A DNA stretch of 64,000 nucleotides from Sphingomonas sp. KRR8 (lineage in GTDB: Bacteria; Pseudomonadota; Alphaproteobacteria; Sphingomonadales; Sphingomonadaceae): positions 806,001-870,000 of the forward strand of contig NZ_CP097462.1 in the NCBI RefSeq assembly GCF_023559245.1, given 5' to 3'. The notes beneath the pieces are model-generated. The model had not been told where the DNA came from. It ran no database searches and saw only the letters and a program-made list of their open reading frames with translations. Below, in pieces: positions 1 through 10,398 of this stretch. The translations under genes and the position numbers were made by a program. How positions within the stretch are numbered: position 1 is the first letter of the stretch; each line of letters opens with the position of its first letter.

Positions 1-38
1 CCAGTGCAACGCCCAACTGCGGGAAAGGGTCGCAGCGG

Positions 39-518
39 CTAAAGTAATGCCGCGATATCGGCCGCGATATCCTCGGGCTTGGTTTGCGGCGCGTAGCGCT
101 TCACCACCTTGCCCGAGCGGTCGATGAGGAACTTCGTGAAGTTCCACTTGATTGCCTCGCTTCCAAGCAATCCGGGCGCTTCGTGCTCGAGGTAGCGGTA
201 GAGCGGCGCCGCCCCGTCTCCGTTGACGTCGATCTTGGCAAACAGAGGGAAACTGACGTCATAGGTCAGGCTGCAGAAATTGGCGATTTCCTCGGCATCG
301 CCGGGCTCCTGGGCTCCGAACTGATTGCAGGGAAAACCCAGAACCGAAAAACCTTGCGCGGCGTAGCGGTCCTGAAGCGCCTGCAAGCCGGCGTATTGGG
401 GCGTGAAGCCGCACTTGGACGCGACATTGACGATTAGCAGCACCTTGCCCGCGAACGGCTGCAGACTGGTCTTGGAACCGTCCGGGGCTTGCACCGGAAG
501 GGTGTAGAGCCGGCTCAT
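39..518 (-). CDS. gpx: Glutathione peroxidase-family thiol peroxidase
   Basis: This 159-residue protein reduces hydroperoxides with a thiol (glutathione or thioredoxin) in the cytoplasm. The peroxidatic cysteine is visible at about residue 36 in ASKCGFTPQ. The FPCNQFG box carries the conserved Gln and a second Cys, and the late WNFTKFL box supplies the conserved Trp and Asn. It is a Cys enzyme, not a selenoprotein, and its length is normal for bacterial GPx. Its ATG overlaps the lolD stop by 4 bp, so it is the last gene of a proS-lolC-lolD-gpx transcription unit. Family assignment is firm; the physiological reductant is not known from sequence. Confidence 0.95.
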   Translation of the reverse strand: MSRLYTLPVQAPDGSKTSLQPFAGKVLLIVNVASKCGFTPQYAGLQALQDRYAAQGFSVLGFPCNQFGAQEPGDAEEIANFCSLTYDVSFPLFAKIDVNGDGAAPLYRYLEHEAPGLLGSEAIKWNFTKFLIDRSGKVVKRYAPQTKPEDIAADIAALL

Positions 519-1189
519 GCAAGCAGGCCTTCGTGAAGGCGAACGACGCGGTCCATGCGGGCAGCGAGCCGCTCATTGTGGGTGGCAACGAGAGCAGCGC
601 TCCCCTCCCCGCGAACCAGATTGACGAATTCGGCGAAAACCACGTCGGCGGTGGCCTCGTCGAGATTGCCGGTGGGCTCGTCGGCGAGGACCAGTGGCGG
701 ACGGTTCGCCAGGGCCCGCGCGACCGCCACACGCTGCTGCTCACCCCCCGACAGCTTGGCCGGGCGGTGATCGAGCCGCTTGCCGAGACGCAAGGTGGTC
801 AGCAGCTCGTCGGCGCGGGCCTTCGCGGCGGCCGGCTCCGCTCCATGGATGAGCTGCGGCAAGACGACGTTCTCGACGGCGGTGAAATCAGGCAGAAGGT
901 GATGGAACTGGTAGACGAAACCAAGCGCGTTCCGGCGAAGCTCGGTGCGACCGCCCTCGTCGAGTTCGCTTGCCTCCTTGCCGGCGATCCGGATCGAGCC
1001 CTCGAATCCGCCCTCGAGCAGACCCACCGCTTGCAGCAGCGTCGACTTGCCCGATCCGGACGGGCCGAGCAGCGCCACGATCTCGCCCGGCATGATCGCC
1101 AGATTGACGCCGCGAAGGACCTCGATGGTGACCTCGCCCTGCGTGAAGGAACGGCGAAGGTCGCGCGTCGCCAGGACCGGCTCACTCAT
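515..1189 (-). CDS. lolD: Lipoprotein-releasing ABC transporter ATP-binding protein LolD
   Basis: This 224-residue ATPase powers the release of outer-membrane lipoproteins from the inner membrane. The Walker A motif GPSGSGKST lies near residues 42-50, the signature [15 protein letters not shown] lies mid-protein, and Walker B is in [12 protein letters not shown]. The gene overlaps the upstream permease gene by 8 bp, so the two products are almost certainly made together as one complex. Small MacB-like ABC ATPases look alike, but pairing with a LolC/E-type permease decides the call. Confidence 0.95.
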   Translation of the reverse strand: MSEPVLATRDLRRSFTQGEVTIEVLRGVNLAIMPGEIVALLGPSGSGKSTLLQAVGLLEGGFEGSIRIAGKEASELDEGGRTELRRNALGFVYQFHHLLPDFTAVENVVLPQLIHGAEPAAAKARADELLTTLRLGKRLDHRPAKLSGGEQQRVAVARALANRPPLVLADEPTGNLDEATADVVFAEFVNLVRGEGSAALVATHNERLAARMDRVVRLHEGLLA

Positions 1190-2432
1190 AGCGAAGCACC
1201 TGGACGGGATCGGTACTGGCAGCCTTCCACGCGGGATAGAGGGTCGACAGGAAGCTCAGCAGCAGCGCCAGGACGATGATCGCACCAACTTCGAACGGGT
1301 CGGTCTTGCTCGGCAGCTCGGACAGGAAACGGACGGAGGGGTCCCACAGGTTCTGGCCGGTCACGAGCTGGATGACGTTGACGACCGACTGACGGAAGAA
1401 GAGAAACACCGCGCCGATCACGATGCCGAGCAGGATGCCGAGCGTACCGATGGTCGTGCCCACCGTCACGAATACCTTCATCATGCTTCGGCGGCTGGCT
1501 CCCATGGTGCGCAGGATCGCGATGTCACGGGTCTTGGCTCGGACCAGCATGATCAGCGAGGAGAGGATATTGAACACGGCGACCAGGATGATCAGGGACA
1601 GCACGACGAACATCGCCACGCGCTCGACCTCCAGGGCCTCGAACAGCGCGGCATTCAGGTTGCGCCAGTCGACCACCCGGCCCTTGTCACCCACGATCTG
1701 CTGCAGCGCGCCGATCTGCGGCTGGATCTTGTCGGGGTTGGTGACCATCACTTCGACCATGCCAACCTGGTCGCCAAGCATCAGCAGGTTCTGCGCATCC
1801 TCGATCGGCATGATGACATAGGCGTTGTCATAGTCGTAGACGCCCACTTCGAAGGTGGCCGCGACCGTGTAGCTGACGATGCGCGGGACGGTTCCGACCG
1901 GCGTGGCGCGTCCTTCAGGGCTGATCAGGCTGATCTCGCTGCCGGGATAGGCGCCGAGTTGTTCCGCGAGTCGGGTGCCGAGCGCGATCTTGCCGGAGCC
2001 GGGCTGGAGCAGCCGAAGATCGCCCGACTTCACGTTGTTCATCAGTGTTGGGTTGGCGAGCAGGTCCTGCCGCCGCATGCCCCGCACCAGCACGCCTTCG
2101 ACCCGGCCGTTGGCGCTCGCCATCAGAGGCTGCTCCACCAACGGCAGCGCAGAGGTGACGCCAGGCACCTGGCGCGCCTGTGTAGCGATCCGCTGCCAGT
2201 CGGACAGGCGGCCTTCGTATCCTTGCACGATCGCATGGCCGTTCAACCCGACGATCTTGTCGAACAGTTCGGCCCGGAAGCCGTTCATGACGCTCATGAC
2301 GATGATCAGCGCGGCGACGCCGAGAGCGACGGCGCCGAGGCTGATCGCGGCGACCAGGAAGATGAACCCCTCGCCCTTGCCCGGCAGGAGGTAACGCTTG
2401 GCGATGGTGCGTTCGTAACGGTTGAGGATCAT
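1182..2432 (-). CDS. lolC: Lipoprotein-releasing ABC transporter permease (LolC/LolE family)
   Basis: This 416-residue inner-membrane protein is the permease partner of LolD. One transmembrane helix lies near residues 22-50 ([19 protein letters not shown]). A large periplasmic MacB-like domain follows, then three C-terminal helices of the FtsX domain, the first near 270-300 and followed by the coupling sequence [15 protein letters not shown]. Only one permease gene is present, which fits the single-permease arrangement common in alphaproteobacteria, so LolC versus LolE (or the hybrid LolF) cannot be separated. It overlaps proS by 4 bp (ATGA). Confidence 0.93.
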   Translation of the reverse strand: MILNRYERTIAKRYLLPGKGEGFIFLVAAISLGAVALGVAALIIVMSVMNGFRAELFDKIVGLNGHAIVQGYEGRLSDWQRIATQARQVPGVTSALPLVEQPLMASANGRVEGVLVRGMRRQDLLANPTLMNNVKSGDLRLLQPGSGKIALGTRLAEQLGAYPGSEISLISPEGRATPVGTVPRIVSYTVAATFEVGVYDYDNAYVIMPIEDAQNLLMLGDQVGMVEVMVTNPDKIQPQIGALQQIVGDKGRVVDWRNLNAALFEALEVERVAMFVVLSLIILVAVFNILSSLIMLVRAKTRDIAILRTMGASRRSMMKVFVTVGTTIGTLGILLGIVIGAVFLFFRQSVVNVIQLVTGQNLWDPSVRFLSELPSKTDPFEVGAIIVLALLLSFLSTLYPAWKAASTDPVQVLRYE

Positions 2433-3751
2433 GCGGTGAGATGCGCCAGCGCGCTCTCGAGGCTGATTTCCTGCTTCTCGCCCGTGCGCCGGTCCTTCAG
2501 TTCGACCGTTCCGGCGGCAAGTCCGCGCGGGCCCATGATGACCTGCTTGGGCAGGCCGATCAGGTCCATGGTCGCCAGCTTGGCCCCGCCCCTTTCGTCT
2601 CGGTCGTCGTACAGCGTCTCGACGCCTGCGGCAGTGAGCTTGTCGTAGAGGTCGCCGGCCGCGCCCTGGCTCACCGCATCGTCACCGCGCATGGTGACCA
2701 GGCCGACCTGCCACGGGGCGATGCTGTCGGGCCAGATGATCCCGTTATCGTCATGGCTCGCCTCGATGATCGCACCGACCAGTCGCGAGACACCAACGCC
2801 GTAGCTGCCCATGTGAGGCACGACCGTCTCGCCTTCCTTGCCGGTCACCTTGAGGTTCATCGCCTCGCTATACTTGGTGCCGAAGTAGAAGATGTGCCCG
2901 ACTTCGATGCCGCGGCCCGTGCGCTGGCGATCGGCGGTCACCTCGGCCCACCGGCCTTCGTCGTGGGTCTCGTCTGTCGCGGCGTAAGTGGTGTTTACCC
3001 GGTCGAACAGGCCCTTCAGCCCTCCTTCGTCGGCGTAACTCAGGTCCGCCTGGCTCCAGTCGAACTCGTCATAGGCCGCGTCGTAGAAGACCTCACTCTC
3101 GCCGGTCGGGGCGAGAACGATGAACTCGTGGCTGAGATCGCCGCCGATCGGGCCGTTGGCGGCGCGCATCGGCACCGCCTGGATGCCCAGCCGCTGGAAG
3201 GTGCGCAGATAGGCCAGCATCTGGCGATAGTAGCTGAGGCGCGCGCCCGCTTCGTCGAGATCGAAGCTGTAGGCGTCCTTCATCAGGAACTCGCGCCCGC
3301 GCATCACCCCGAACCGGGGGCGGACCTCGTCCCGGAACTTCCACTGGATGTGATAAAGCGTGCGCGGCAGGTCGCGGTAGGAGCGGGTCTCATCGCGGAA
3401 CAGCGCGGTGATCATCTCCTCGTTGGTCGGCCCGTAGAGTATCTCGCGATCATGCCGGTCGCGGATGCGAAGCATCTCGGGCCCATAAGCATCATACCGC
3501 CCGCTCTCGCGCCAGAGGTCGGCGGACTGAAGGGTCGGCATCAGCAACTCGATGGCGCCGGCGCGGTCCTGCTCCTCGCGGACGATCTGCTCGATCTTCT
3601 TGAGCACCCGGAAGCCGAGCGGCAGCCAGGCGTAGATCCCGGCGGCAGTCTGGCGAACGAGTCCGGCGCGCAGCATCAGCTTGTGGCTGACGATCTGGGC
3701 GTCCGAGGGGCTTTCCTTGAGGACGGGAAGGAATGCTTGAGAAAGGCGCAT
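2429..3751 (-). CDS. proS: Prolyl-tRNA synthetase, short alphaproteobacterial form
   Basis: This 440-residue enzyme charges tRNA-Pro with proline. Class II motif 2 is seen in [17 protein letters not shown], motif 3 in [14 protein letters not shown], and an anticodon-binding domain covers roughly the last 100 residues. E. coli ProRS is about 570 residues because it carries an editing insert between motifs 2 and 3. That insert is absent here, as is usual in alphaproteobacteria, so Ala-tRNA-Pro would have to be cleared in trans. It is the first gene of the proS-lolC-lolD-gpx unit, and a perfect 15-bp palindrome lies about 90 bp upstream. Confidence 0.97.
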   Translation of the reverse strand: MRLSQAFLPVLKESPSDAQIVSHKLMLRAGLVRQTAAGIYAWLPLGFRVLKKIEQIVREEQDRAGAIELLMPTLQSADLWRESGRYDAYGPEMLRIRDRHDREILYGPTNEEMITALFRDETRSYRDLPRTLYHIQWKFRDEVRPRFGVMRGREFLMKDAYSFDLDEAGARLSYYRQMLAYLRTFQRLGIQAVPMRAANGPIGGDLSHEFIVLAPTGESEVFYDAAYDEFDWSQADLSYADEGGLKGLFDRVNTTYAATDETHDEGRWAEVTADRQRTGRGIEVGHIFYFGTKYSEAMNLKVTGKEGETVVPHMGSYGVGVSRLVGAIIEASHDDNGIIWPDSIAPWQVGLVTMRGDDAVSQGAAGDLYDKLTAAGVETLYDDRDERGGAKLATMDLIGLPKQVIMGPRGLAAGTVELKDRRTGEKQEISLESALAHLTA

Positions 3752-3839
3752 GGCGCGCTCCTAGAGACGCCAGCCTGAACAGGCAATGCGGCGGGCCGAT
3801 GTGGCAGGCGCGCCACAAGCGTCTCGCAAATACGCCACT

Positions 3840-3854
3840 GACGCAAATTGCGTC
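3840..3854. promoter_or_regulatory. Perfect 15-bp inverted repeat upstream of proS (candidate operator)
   Basis: GACGCAA-A-TTGCGTC is two perfect 7-bp arms around one base. It sits about 90 bp before the proS start on the minus strand and just before the structured region of the candidate plus-strand RNA. This is the size and symmetry of a dimeric repressor site, but no regulator is identified and chance cannot be excluded. Confidence 0.35.
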
Positions 3855-3879
3855 GTGACAAGCAGACTGACTTGGATCA

Positions 3880-4042
3880 GCTTTGCCTCACCAAGCGGGC
3901 GATGTTGTTGAATGACGCATCGTCCGGGAGGCTGCCGGGACGGTCAGGGCCGTTCGGTGGGCAGGCAACACTCCAAAGGGGGCTGACGAGCAATCGTCAC
4001 GCGGACGCCCGGGTCTCAGTCGAGATCCGGGCGTTTGCTTTT
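3880..4042 (+). ncRNA. Candidate small RNA ending in an intrinsic terminator
   Basis: The 298-bp gap between folP and proS (both minus strand) has no credible ORF but holds a plus-strand intrinsic terminator at 4005-4042, so something is transcribed rightward into it. The sequence before it folds by eye: 5-bp arms CGATG/CATCG around 3900-3925, then a long imperfect hairpin at about 3929-3977 built from GGAG/CTCC, GCTGCC/GGCAGGC and ACGG/CCGT. The 5' end is a guess, because no strong -35/-10 pair is visible. I could not match it to a known family: it lacks the SRP RNA and RNase P core motifs, and 6S RNA is possible but unproven. Confidence 0.4.
4005..4042 (+). terminator. Rho-independent terminator, plus strand
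   Basis: A 13-bp stem (arms 4005-4017 and 4022-4034, one G-T wobble) closes a 4-nt loop and is followed by TTTGCTTTT. The T-rich tail lies only on the plus-strand side, so this does not serve folP or proS, which both run on the minus strand. It implies a rightward transcript. Confidence 0.75.
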
Positions 4043-4049
4043 GTCCGGG

Positions 4050-5117
4050 TCAGCGGCGTGGCGTCAGTGCCTGGTCGTGAAGGCCCCGCCATATGCGCAG
4101 CGCCTGCACTGTTTCATAGACGTCGTGCACGCGGATGAGTTGGGCACCCTGCTCTGCCGCCTTCATGGCCAGCGCGATGCTGCCGCCAAGGCGACGATCC
4201 GCCGCCGCTTCATTGTGGAGCGCGCCGATGGTCCGCTTGCGGCTGGCGCCAACCAGCAAGGGACAACCGAGCCCGTGCAGGGCGGCAAGACCGTTCATCA
4301 GCTCAAGGTTATGTGCGACATTCTTCCCGAAGCCGATCCCGGGATCGATCAGGATATTCGATCTGGCGACACCAGCGGCTTCTGCGGCGATGATGCGGTC
4401 CTTCAGCCAGAGCCACACCTCGACCAGCGCACCGCGGGGGTAGGACGGGTTTTCCTGCATGGTCTCCGGCTTGCCCTGGTGGTGCATCAGCACGACGGGC
4501 GCCTGAGCCTTGGCGACTACCTCGGGCGCGCGATGATCCCAAGTGAGCGCCGAAACATCGTTGACGAGGCGAGCGCCGGCGGCGAGCGCGGCTTCCATCA
4601 CGATTGCCTTTCGAGTGTCCACCGAGACGGCGACACCGCCGGCTGCAAGTGCCCGGACGACCGGCTCGATCCGTTCGATCTCGTCACCTTCCCACACCGG
4701 GCGGGCCCCGGGACGGGTGCTTTCGCCGCCAACATCAACGATGGCGGCGCCTTGCTCTGCCATGGTGAAGCCCGCCTGAGCCGCAGCCGCACCCTCGCCA
4801 TGCTGACCTCCGTCAGAGAAGCTGTCGGGCGTCGTGTTGAGGATGCCGACGACCTGCGGCTGGTCGAGGCGAATGGTGCGCTCACCCAGCTGCAGCGGTG
4901 GGCGGGCAGCGGTCAAGGCGGCCCATTGCGCGGCAGTGTCGTCATCGAGCTGGCGTTCAACGTCGGAAACCGGGACGAGTTCGGCAGGGCCGCCGTCCAC
5001 CGGAATGAGCTCGACCGCCGAGAACCAGAGCATGCCGCCCGCCAAGCGCGCGACCTTGCCATCGTGGCCGAAGGGCGCGTCGACGAATGCGGTGGGGCGA
5101 AGGATGGTGCGGGTCAT
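4050..5117 (-). CDS. folP: Dihydropteroate synthase
   Basis: This 355-residue enzyme joins p-aminobenzoate to dihydropterin pyrophosphate in folate synthesis and is the sulfonamide target. The pterin-binding signature GILNTTPDSFSDGG is at residues 91-104, followed by DVGGESTRPGA, and the C-terminal SxRVHDV box is present. I chose the ATG at 5117, 10 bp after the ccrM stop; upstream codons in frame only shadow ccrM. It carries about 85 residues before the core that E. coli FolP (about 280 residues) lacks, an extension of unknown role that I have not traced to a domain. It lies downstream of ccrM and is probably co-transcribed with it. Confidence 0.95.
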   Translation of the reverse strand: MTRTILRPTAFVDAPFGHDGKVARLAGGMLWFSAVELIPVDGGPAELVPVSDVERQLDDDTAAQWAALTAARPPLQLGERTIRLDQPQVVGILNTTPDSFSDGGQHGEGAAAAQAGFTMAEQGAAIVDVGGESTRPGARPVWEGDEIERIEPVVRALAAGGVAVSVDTRKAIVMEAALAAGARLVNDVSALTWDHRAPEVVAKAQAPVVLMHHQGKPETMQENPSYPRGALVEVWLWLKDRIIAAEAAGVARSNILIDPGIGFGKNVAHNLELMNGLAALHGLGCPLLVGASRKRTIGALHNEAAADRRLGGSIALAMKAAEQGAQLIRVHDVYETVQALRIWRGLHDQALTPRR

Positions 5118-5127
5118 GGGGCGCGGC

Positions 5128-6432
<1,305 letters not shown>

Positions 6433-6444
6433 GTCGGCGCCGCT

Positions 6445-7074
6445 TTATTCAGCAGCCAGGGCGAACGGCATTTCGTGCAGCGCCACCGCCTCCCGCACCA
6501 AGGCGAAACTGCGGCGATGAAGCGGCGTCGGACCGAGGTCGCGCAAGGCGCGGCGGTGGTCGGGGGTGGGATAGCCGCGATTGGTCTCCCAACCGTAGCC
6601 GGGATGGGCCTGCGCATATTCAGCCATGATCCGATCGCGGGTCACCTTGGCCACGATGGACGCCGCCGCGATCGAGCGGCACTTGGCGTCTCCGGCCACG
6701 ATCGGCACACTGGGACGGCTCCAGCGCGGGGAGCGGTTACCATCCACCATCACCATCGCCGGTTCGAAGCCCAGCGCCTCGACCGCTCGGATCATCGCCA
6801 GCATGCGGGCCCAATAGATGTTCAGCGAGTCGATCTCCTCGACCGTGCAGATGCCAACGCCGAAGCGTGCCTGGACCACAAGCTTGCCGTAAATCGCTTC
6901 CCGCGCTTCGAGGTCGAGCTTCTTGCTGTCGTCGATCCCGCGAGGGAAGCGCTCCCGATCGAGTACCACGGCAGCGGCGACTACCGGTCCGGCAAGCGGC
7001 GCGCAGCCGGCTTCATCCACACCGGCGAGCGGCATGGGGTGATCGCGTTCAAGTTTGAAACAGGGCCGAGCCAC
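6445..7074 (-). CDS. rnhB: Ribonuclease HII
   Basis: This 209-residue endonuclease cuts RNA in RNA-DNA hybrids and at single ribonucleotides in DNA. The catalytic D20-E21 pair lies in GVDEAG, the next acidic residue is in MVMVDGNR, and the CRSIAAASIVAKVTRD box is typical. Most family members read DExGRGP at the first motif; here it is DEAGCAP, so the Gly-Arg-Gly junction-sensing loop is altered. The start is GTG at 7074 with AGGGA close upstream; an ATG at 7035 (MPLAGVDEAG) is possible. It follows thiD by 5 bp. Confidence 0.92.
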   Translation of the reverse strand: MARPCFKLERDHPMPLAGVDEAGCAPLAGPVVAAAVVLDRERFPRGIDDSKKLDLEAREAIYGKLVVQARFGVGICTVEEIDSLNIYWARMLAMIRAVEALGFEPAMVMVDGNRSPRWSRPSVPIVAGDAKCRSIAAASIVAKVTRDRIMAEYAQAHPGYGWETNRGYPTPDHRRALRDLGPTPLHRRSFALVREAVALHEMPFALAAE

Positions 7075-7079
7075 GGTCC

Positions 7080-8336
7080 CTAGGGTAGGACGGCGCGCTT
7101 GACCTCGAAAGAGTCGAATGCGGGCTCGGCGCTCGGCTCATCGCTTTTCTGCGGGGCGTCGGCTTCTTCCATCCGCCACGGTGGGTAGCGCCGATGTTCG
7201 CCGGCCTTGTAGAGGAAGACGATGTTGCCCGAGGGGTCGCGCAGCCGCGCCTCACGCCACATCCACGGCTGGTTGCGCGGGCCATGCTCGAACGGAAGTC
7301 CATTGCGGGCCAGCTGCTCGACGCGTGTGTCGAGGTCGTCGCATTCAAGGTAGATGGCCGTGGTCGGTCCCATCTCTTCCTCCGGGTCGATCTGGATCGA
7401 GAGTGTCCCACCTCCCCAGCTTTCGAACCGCGCGTAGCCATTCTCTGGACTGTCGACGATCTGCTTCAGCCCGATCCGGGCGTAGAAGGCCACCGACTTC
7501 GCATAATCCTTGCCCGTCAGCGTGACCTGATTGAGCCGCGGACCGCCACCCACGTCGAGGCGGACACGCTGATGCCCCATTGGGCCAGCACCCTGCCCCA
7601 GCCCGGGCGCTTCGTAGAGCGCCATACGGACGAATTCGCGAGCGGTGGCGATGGCGCCGGCAAGGTCCTTGCCCTCGGCGAGACCGACCGCAATCGCACT
7701 GGCCAGCGTGCAGCCGGTGCCATGGGTATGCGGGGTGTCGATCCGGCTGCCCTGCCAGCTCGTGATATTGTCTTCCTCGATCAGCGCGTCGGCAAGCGCA
7801 TCGCCCTCATCGTGACCGCCCTTGATCATCACCGCGCAGCCGTGCGCGCCGACCAGCGCCAGCGCGGCTTCGACCGGATCGTCCTTGCCGGTCAGCCGCT
7901 GCAGTTCGGGCAGGTTCGGCGTGGAGATGGTCGCGATGTCCATCAAACGATTGAAGGCGGCAACGGTGCTGTCGTCGGCAAGCGCCGCGCCGCTGGTCGC
8001 CACCATTACCGGATCGAACACGATCGGGACCAGCGGCTCAAGCTGTTCAAGCCGGTCGGCAACGACGTGCGCGGTAAAGGCCGAGCCGATCATCCCGATC
8101 TTGATCGCGTCGACGCCGAGGTCATCGATCACCGCGTCAATCTGCGCCAACACGATCTCGGCCGGGACTGGGTGCACAGCAGTCACGCCAAGCGTGTTCT
8201 GCGCGGTGATCGCCGTGATCGCCGTCATGGCGTGGCCACCAAGCATGGTGACCGTCTTGATGTCGGCCTGAACGCCCGCGCCGCCCCCGCTATCGGAGCC
8301 CGCGATGATCAGGATGCGGGGGGTGGTGGTGCTCAT
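7080..8336 (-). CDS. thiD: HMP/HMP-phosphate kinase ThiD fused to a glyoxalase/VOC-fold domain
   Basis: Residues 1 to about 257 are ThiD, which phosphorylates hydroxymethylpyrimidine twice for thiamine synthesis. The N-terminal IAGSDSGGGAGVQADIK and the late THGTGCTLASAIA anion-hole motif are intact. Residues about 266-392 form a VOC/glyoxalase-like domain (RLNQVTLTGKDYAKSVAFY ... LRDPSGNIVFLY). One uninterrupted frame runs across the junction. ThiD alone is usually about 265 residues. No link between a VOC enzyme and thiamine is known to me; the domain could bind a pyrimidine or be an unrelated passenger. The gene lies downstream of glmM (36-bp gap) and upstream of rnhB. Confidence 0.9.
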   Translation of the reverse strand: MSTTTPRILIIAGSDSGGGAGVQADIKTVTMLGGHAMTAITAITAQNTLGVTAVHPVPAEIVLAQIDAVIDDLGVDAIKIGMIGSAFTAHVVADRLEQLEPLVPIVFDPVMVATSGAALADDSTVAAFNRLMDIATISTPNLPELQRLTGKDDPVEAALALVGAHGCAVMIKGGHDEGDALADALIEEDNITSWQGSRIDTPHTHGTGCTLASAIAVGLAEGKDLAGAIATAREFVRMALYEAPGLGQGAGPMGHQRVRLDVGGGPRLNQVTLTGKDYAKSVAFYARIGLKQIVDSPENGYARFESWGGGTLSIQIDPEEEMGPTTAIYLECDDLDTRVEQLARNGLPFEHGPRNQPWMWREARLRDPSGNIVFLYKAGEHRRYPPWRMEEADAPQKSDEPSAEPAFDSFEVKRAVLP

Positions 8337-8372
8337 GCTGCTCCCGCCTGCCAGAAAAGGGCGAACAGTTCG

Positions 8373-9713
8373 TTAAGCAGCCGCTTGGCGCACGGCATCG
8401 CAGATACGGTCGACCACAGCGTGGACCTGCGCTTCGTCGTCTCCCTCGGCCATGACGCGGATCAGCGGTTCGGTGCCCGACTTGCGAATAACGAGGCGTC
8501 CGCGTCCCTCCAGTTCCCGCTCCGCGTCGGCAATCGCAGCCCTGACGGCACCGTTCTCGAGCGGTGCTCCGCTCTTGAAGCGGACGTTCTTGAGCAATTG
8601 CGGCACGGGCTCGAACTGGTTGAGCAGTTCGCTGGCGGGTTTTCCCTGGGCAACCATGGCGGCAAGGATCTGGAGACCCGCAATCAGGCCGTCTCCGGTG
8701 GTGCTGTGGTCGGTGAGGATGATATGCCCGGATTGCTCGCCGCCCACGTTGCAGCCGCTCGCCCGCATCGCCTCGAGGACGTAACGGTCGCCCACCTTGG
8801 TCCGGTCGAGGCGCAGGCCTTCTGCCTGTAATTTCCGCTCAAGGCCGAGATTGCTCATCACGGTTGCCACGACGGCCCCGCCCTTCAGCTGCCCCCTGCG
8901 GTGCTGGTCCAGCGCGATGAGGGCCATCAGCTGGTCGCCGTCGATCACCTTGCCAGTCTCATCGACGACGATCAGGCGGTCGGCATCGCCGTCGAGCGCG
9001 AGACCAATGTCCGCGCCGCTTGCCACCACGGTTTCCTGCAGAAGCGCCGGATGGGTCGAGCCGCATTGGTCGTTGATGTTCGTGCCGTTCGGCGAAACGC
9101 CGAGCGGGATGACGTCGGCGCCGAGTTCCCACAGCGCGTCGGGGGCGACGTGATAGGCCGCGCCGTTGGCGCAATCGACGACGATCCTGAGTCCGTCGAG
9201 GCGCAGGTCCTCCGGGAACGTGTTCTTGGCGAAGTGGACATAGCGGCCGCGTGCGTCGTCGATCCGCTTCGCCCGGCCGATCGCCTGAGGCTGGGCGCGG
9301 ATCGGATCGGTTTCGAGCATCGCCTCGATCTCCAGCTCATCCTCATCGCTGAGCTTGTACCCGTCGGGACCGAACAGCTTGATGCCATTGTCGGCGAAGG
9401 GATTGTGGCTGGCGGAGATCATGACGCCCAGGTCGGCCCGCATCGAGCGGGTGAGCATGGCAACGGCGGGCGTCGGCATCGGACCCAACAGGACCACGTC
9501 CATCCCCACGCTGGTGAAGCCGGCGACGAGCGCCGATTCCATCATGTAGCCGGACAGCCGCGTGTCCTTGCCGATCACGACACGATGGCGATGATCGCCG
9601 CGTAGAAAACGCGCGCCGGCGGCCTGCCCTACCTTGAGCGCAACCTCGACGGTCATCGGAGCGGTGTTGGTGAGGCCGCGGATGCCGTCCGTGCCGAAAT
9701 ATTTGCGGGTCAT
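8373..9713 (-). CDS. glmM: Phosphoglucosamine mutase
   Basis: This 446-residue cytoplasmic enzyme converts glucosamine-6-phosphate to glucosamine-1-phosphate for peptidoglycan and LPS precursors. The active phosphoserine is S102 in MISASHNPF, the Mg-binding loop is DGDADR, and the sugar loop GEQSGH and phosphate loop [12 protein letters not shown] are all present. N-terminal [10 protein letters not shown] marks GlmM rather than general phosphomannomutases. Length is standard. Confidence 0.97.
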   Translation of the reverse strand: MTRKYFGTDGIRGLTNTAPMTVEVALKVGQAAGARFLRGDHRHRVVIGKDTRLSGYMMESALVAGFTSVGMDVVLLGPMPTPAVAMLTRSMRADLGVMISASHNPFADNGIKLFGPDGYKLSDEDELEIEAMLETDPIRAQPQAIGRAKRIDDARGRYVHFAKNTFPEDLRLDGLRIVVDCANGAAYHVAPDALWELGADVIPLGVSPNGTNINDQCGSTHPALLQETVVASGADIGLALDGDADRLIVVDETGKVIDGDQLMALIALDQHRRGQLKGGAVVATVMSNLGLERKLQAEGLRLDRTKVGDRYVLEAMRASGCNVGGEQSGHIILTDHSTTGDGLIAGLQILAAMVAQGKPASELLNQFEPVPQLLKNVRFKSGAPLENGAVRAAIADAERELEGRGRLVIRKSGTEPLIRVMAEGDDEAQVHAVVDRICDAVRQAAA

Positions 9714-9736
9714 CGGGCGCTCCTAGCCCGCCGTGG

Positions 9737-10393
9737 TCAGCCTATCCAGCGCCAGATGCCCACCGGGATCGGATGCAGCCAGGTGGCGAGCAGGAATAGA
9801 GCCAGGCCGGCGAGCAATGCCGGCCAGCCCGGAAAGACCAGGCCCCGGGCGAACGGCAGGTAGCTGGTGCTGGCCTCCCACTCTGCCCAACGGTCGCCCA
9901 GCAGTCGTTCCTTCTTCACATCCTGCCCGGCGGCGCCGACCAGGGCGAGCGTGAGGATGGCTCCGGCCAGGATCATGGCCGTGGGCCGCGGATTCACCAG
10001 GAGGTGGGCGACGGACCATAGGGCGAAGCTCCACATCATCGGATGGCGGGTGATGCGAAAGACGCCGTGCGGCGCGGGAATATCCACCTTGGGATTGGTC
10101 ATGGTGTCCATGGCCGGATTGCGGATAAAGGAGCCCACCAGCAGGATCGAGGCGACCAGCATGAGCAATGCGGCAACTATCCAGAGCGGCTCCGTCTGCT
10201 GCCATAGCCATTCTTCGGGTCCGACCTTCCGCCGCGCCATGATCAGCGGAATGAATGTTGCGAAGGAAACTGCGGCATAAGCGGCGGTGAAGCCGCGCGG
10301 GCCCAAACGGCGGGCAAGTGGTGCCCGCAGCGGATGAGACATCAGGAGATGGGTGCCGACGAACAGGACCGCGAAAAGGATGACGGCCCCCAT
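9737..10393 (-). CDS. NnrU family membrane protein
   Basis: This 218-residue integral membrane protein has about six hydrophobic segments and the family's RITRHPMMWSFALW box, which resembles the isoprenylcysteine methyltransferase fold. NnrU was named from denitrifiers, but related genes occur widely without nitrate genes nearby, as here, and function is unknown. In carotenoid producers a relative is a carotenoid isomerase, which could suit a pigmented sphingomonad, but nothing in this neighbourhood supports that. Confidence 0.8.
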   Translation of the reverse strand: MGAVILFAVLFVGTHLLMSHPLRAPLARRLGPRGFTAAYAAVSFATFIPLIMARRKVGPEEWLWQQTEPLWIVAALLMLVASILLVGSFIRNPAMDTMTNPKVDIPAPHGVFRITRHPMMWSFALWSVAHLLVNPRPTAMILAGAILTLALVGAAGQDVKKERLLGDRWAEWEASTSYLPFARGLVFPGWPALLAGLALFLLATWLHPIPVGIWRWIG

Positions 10394-10398
10394 GGCAT

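Noticed and set aside
4005..4042. Hairpin as the terminator of folP
   Set aside because: folP runs on the minus strand and that side of the hairpin has no T-run; the T-rich tail is on the plus strand only.
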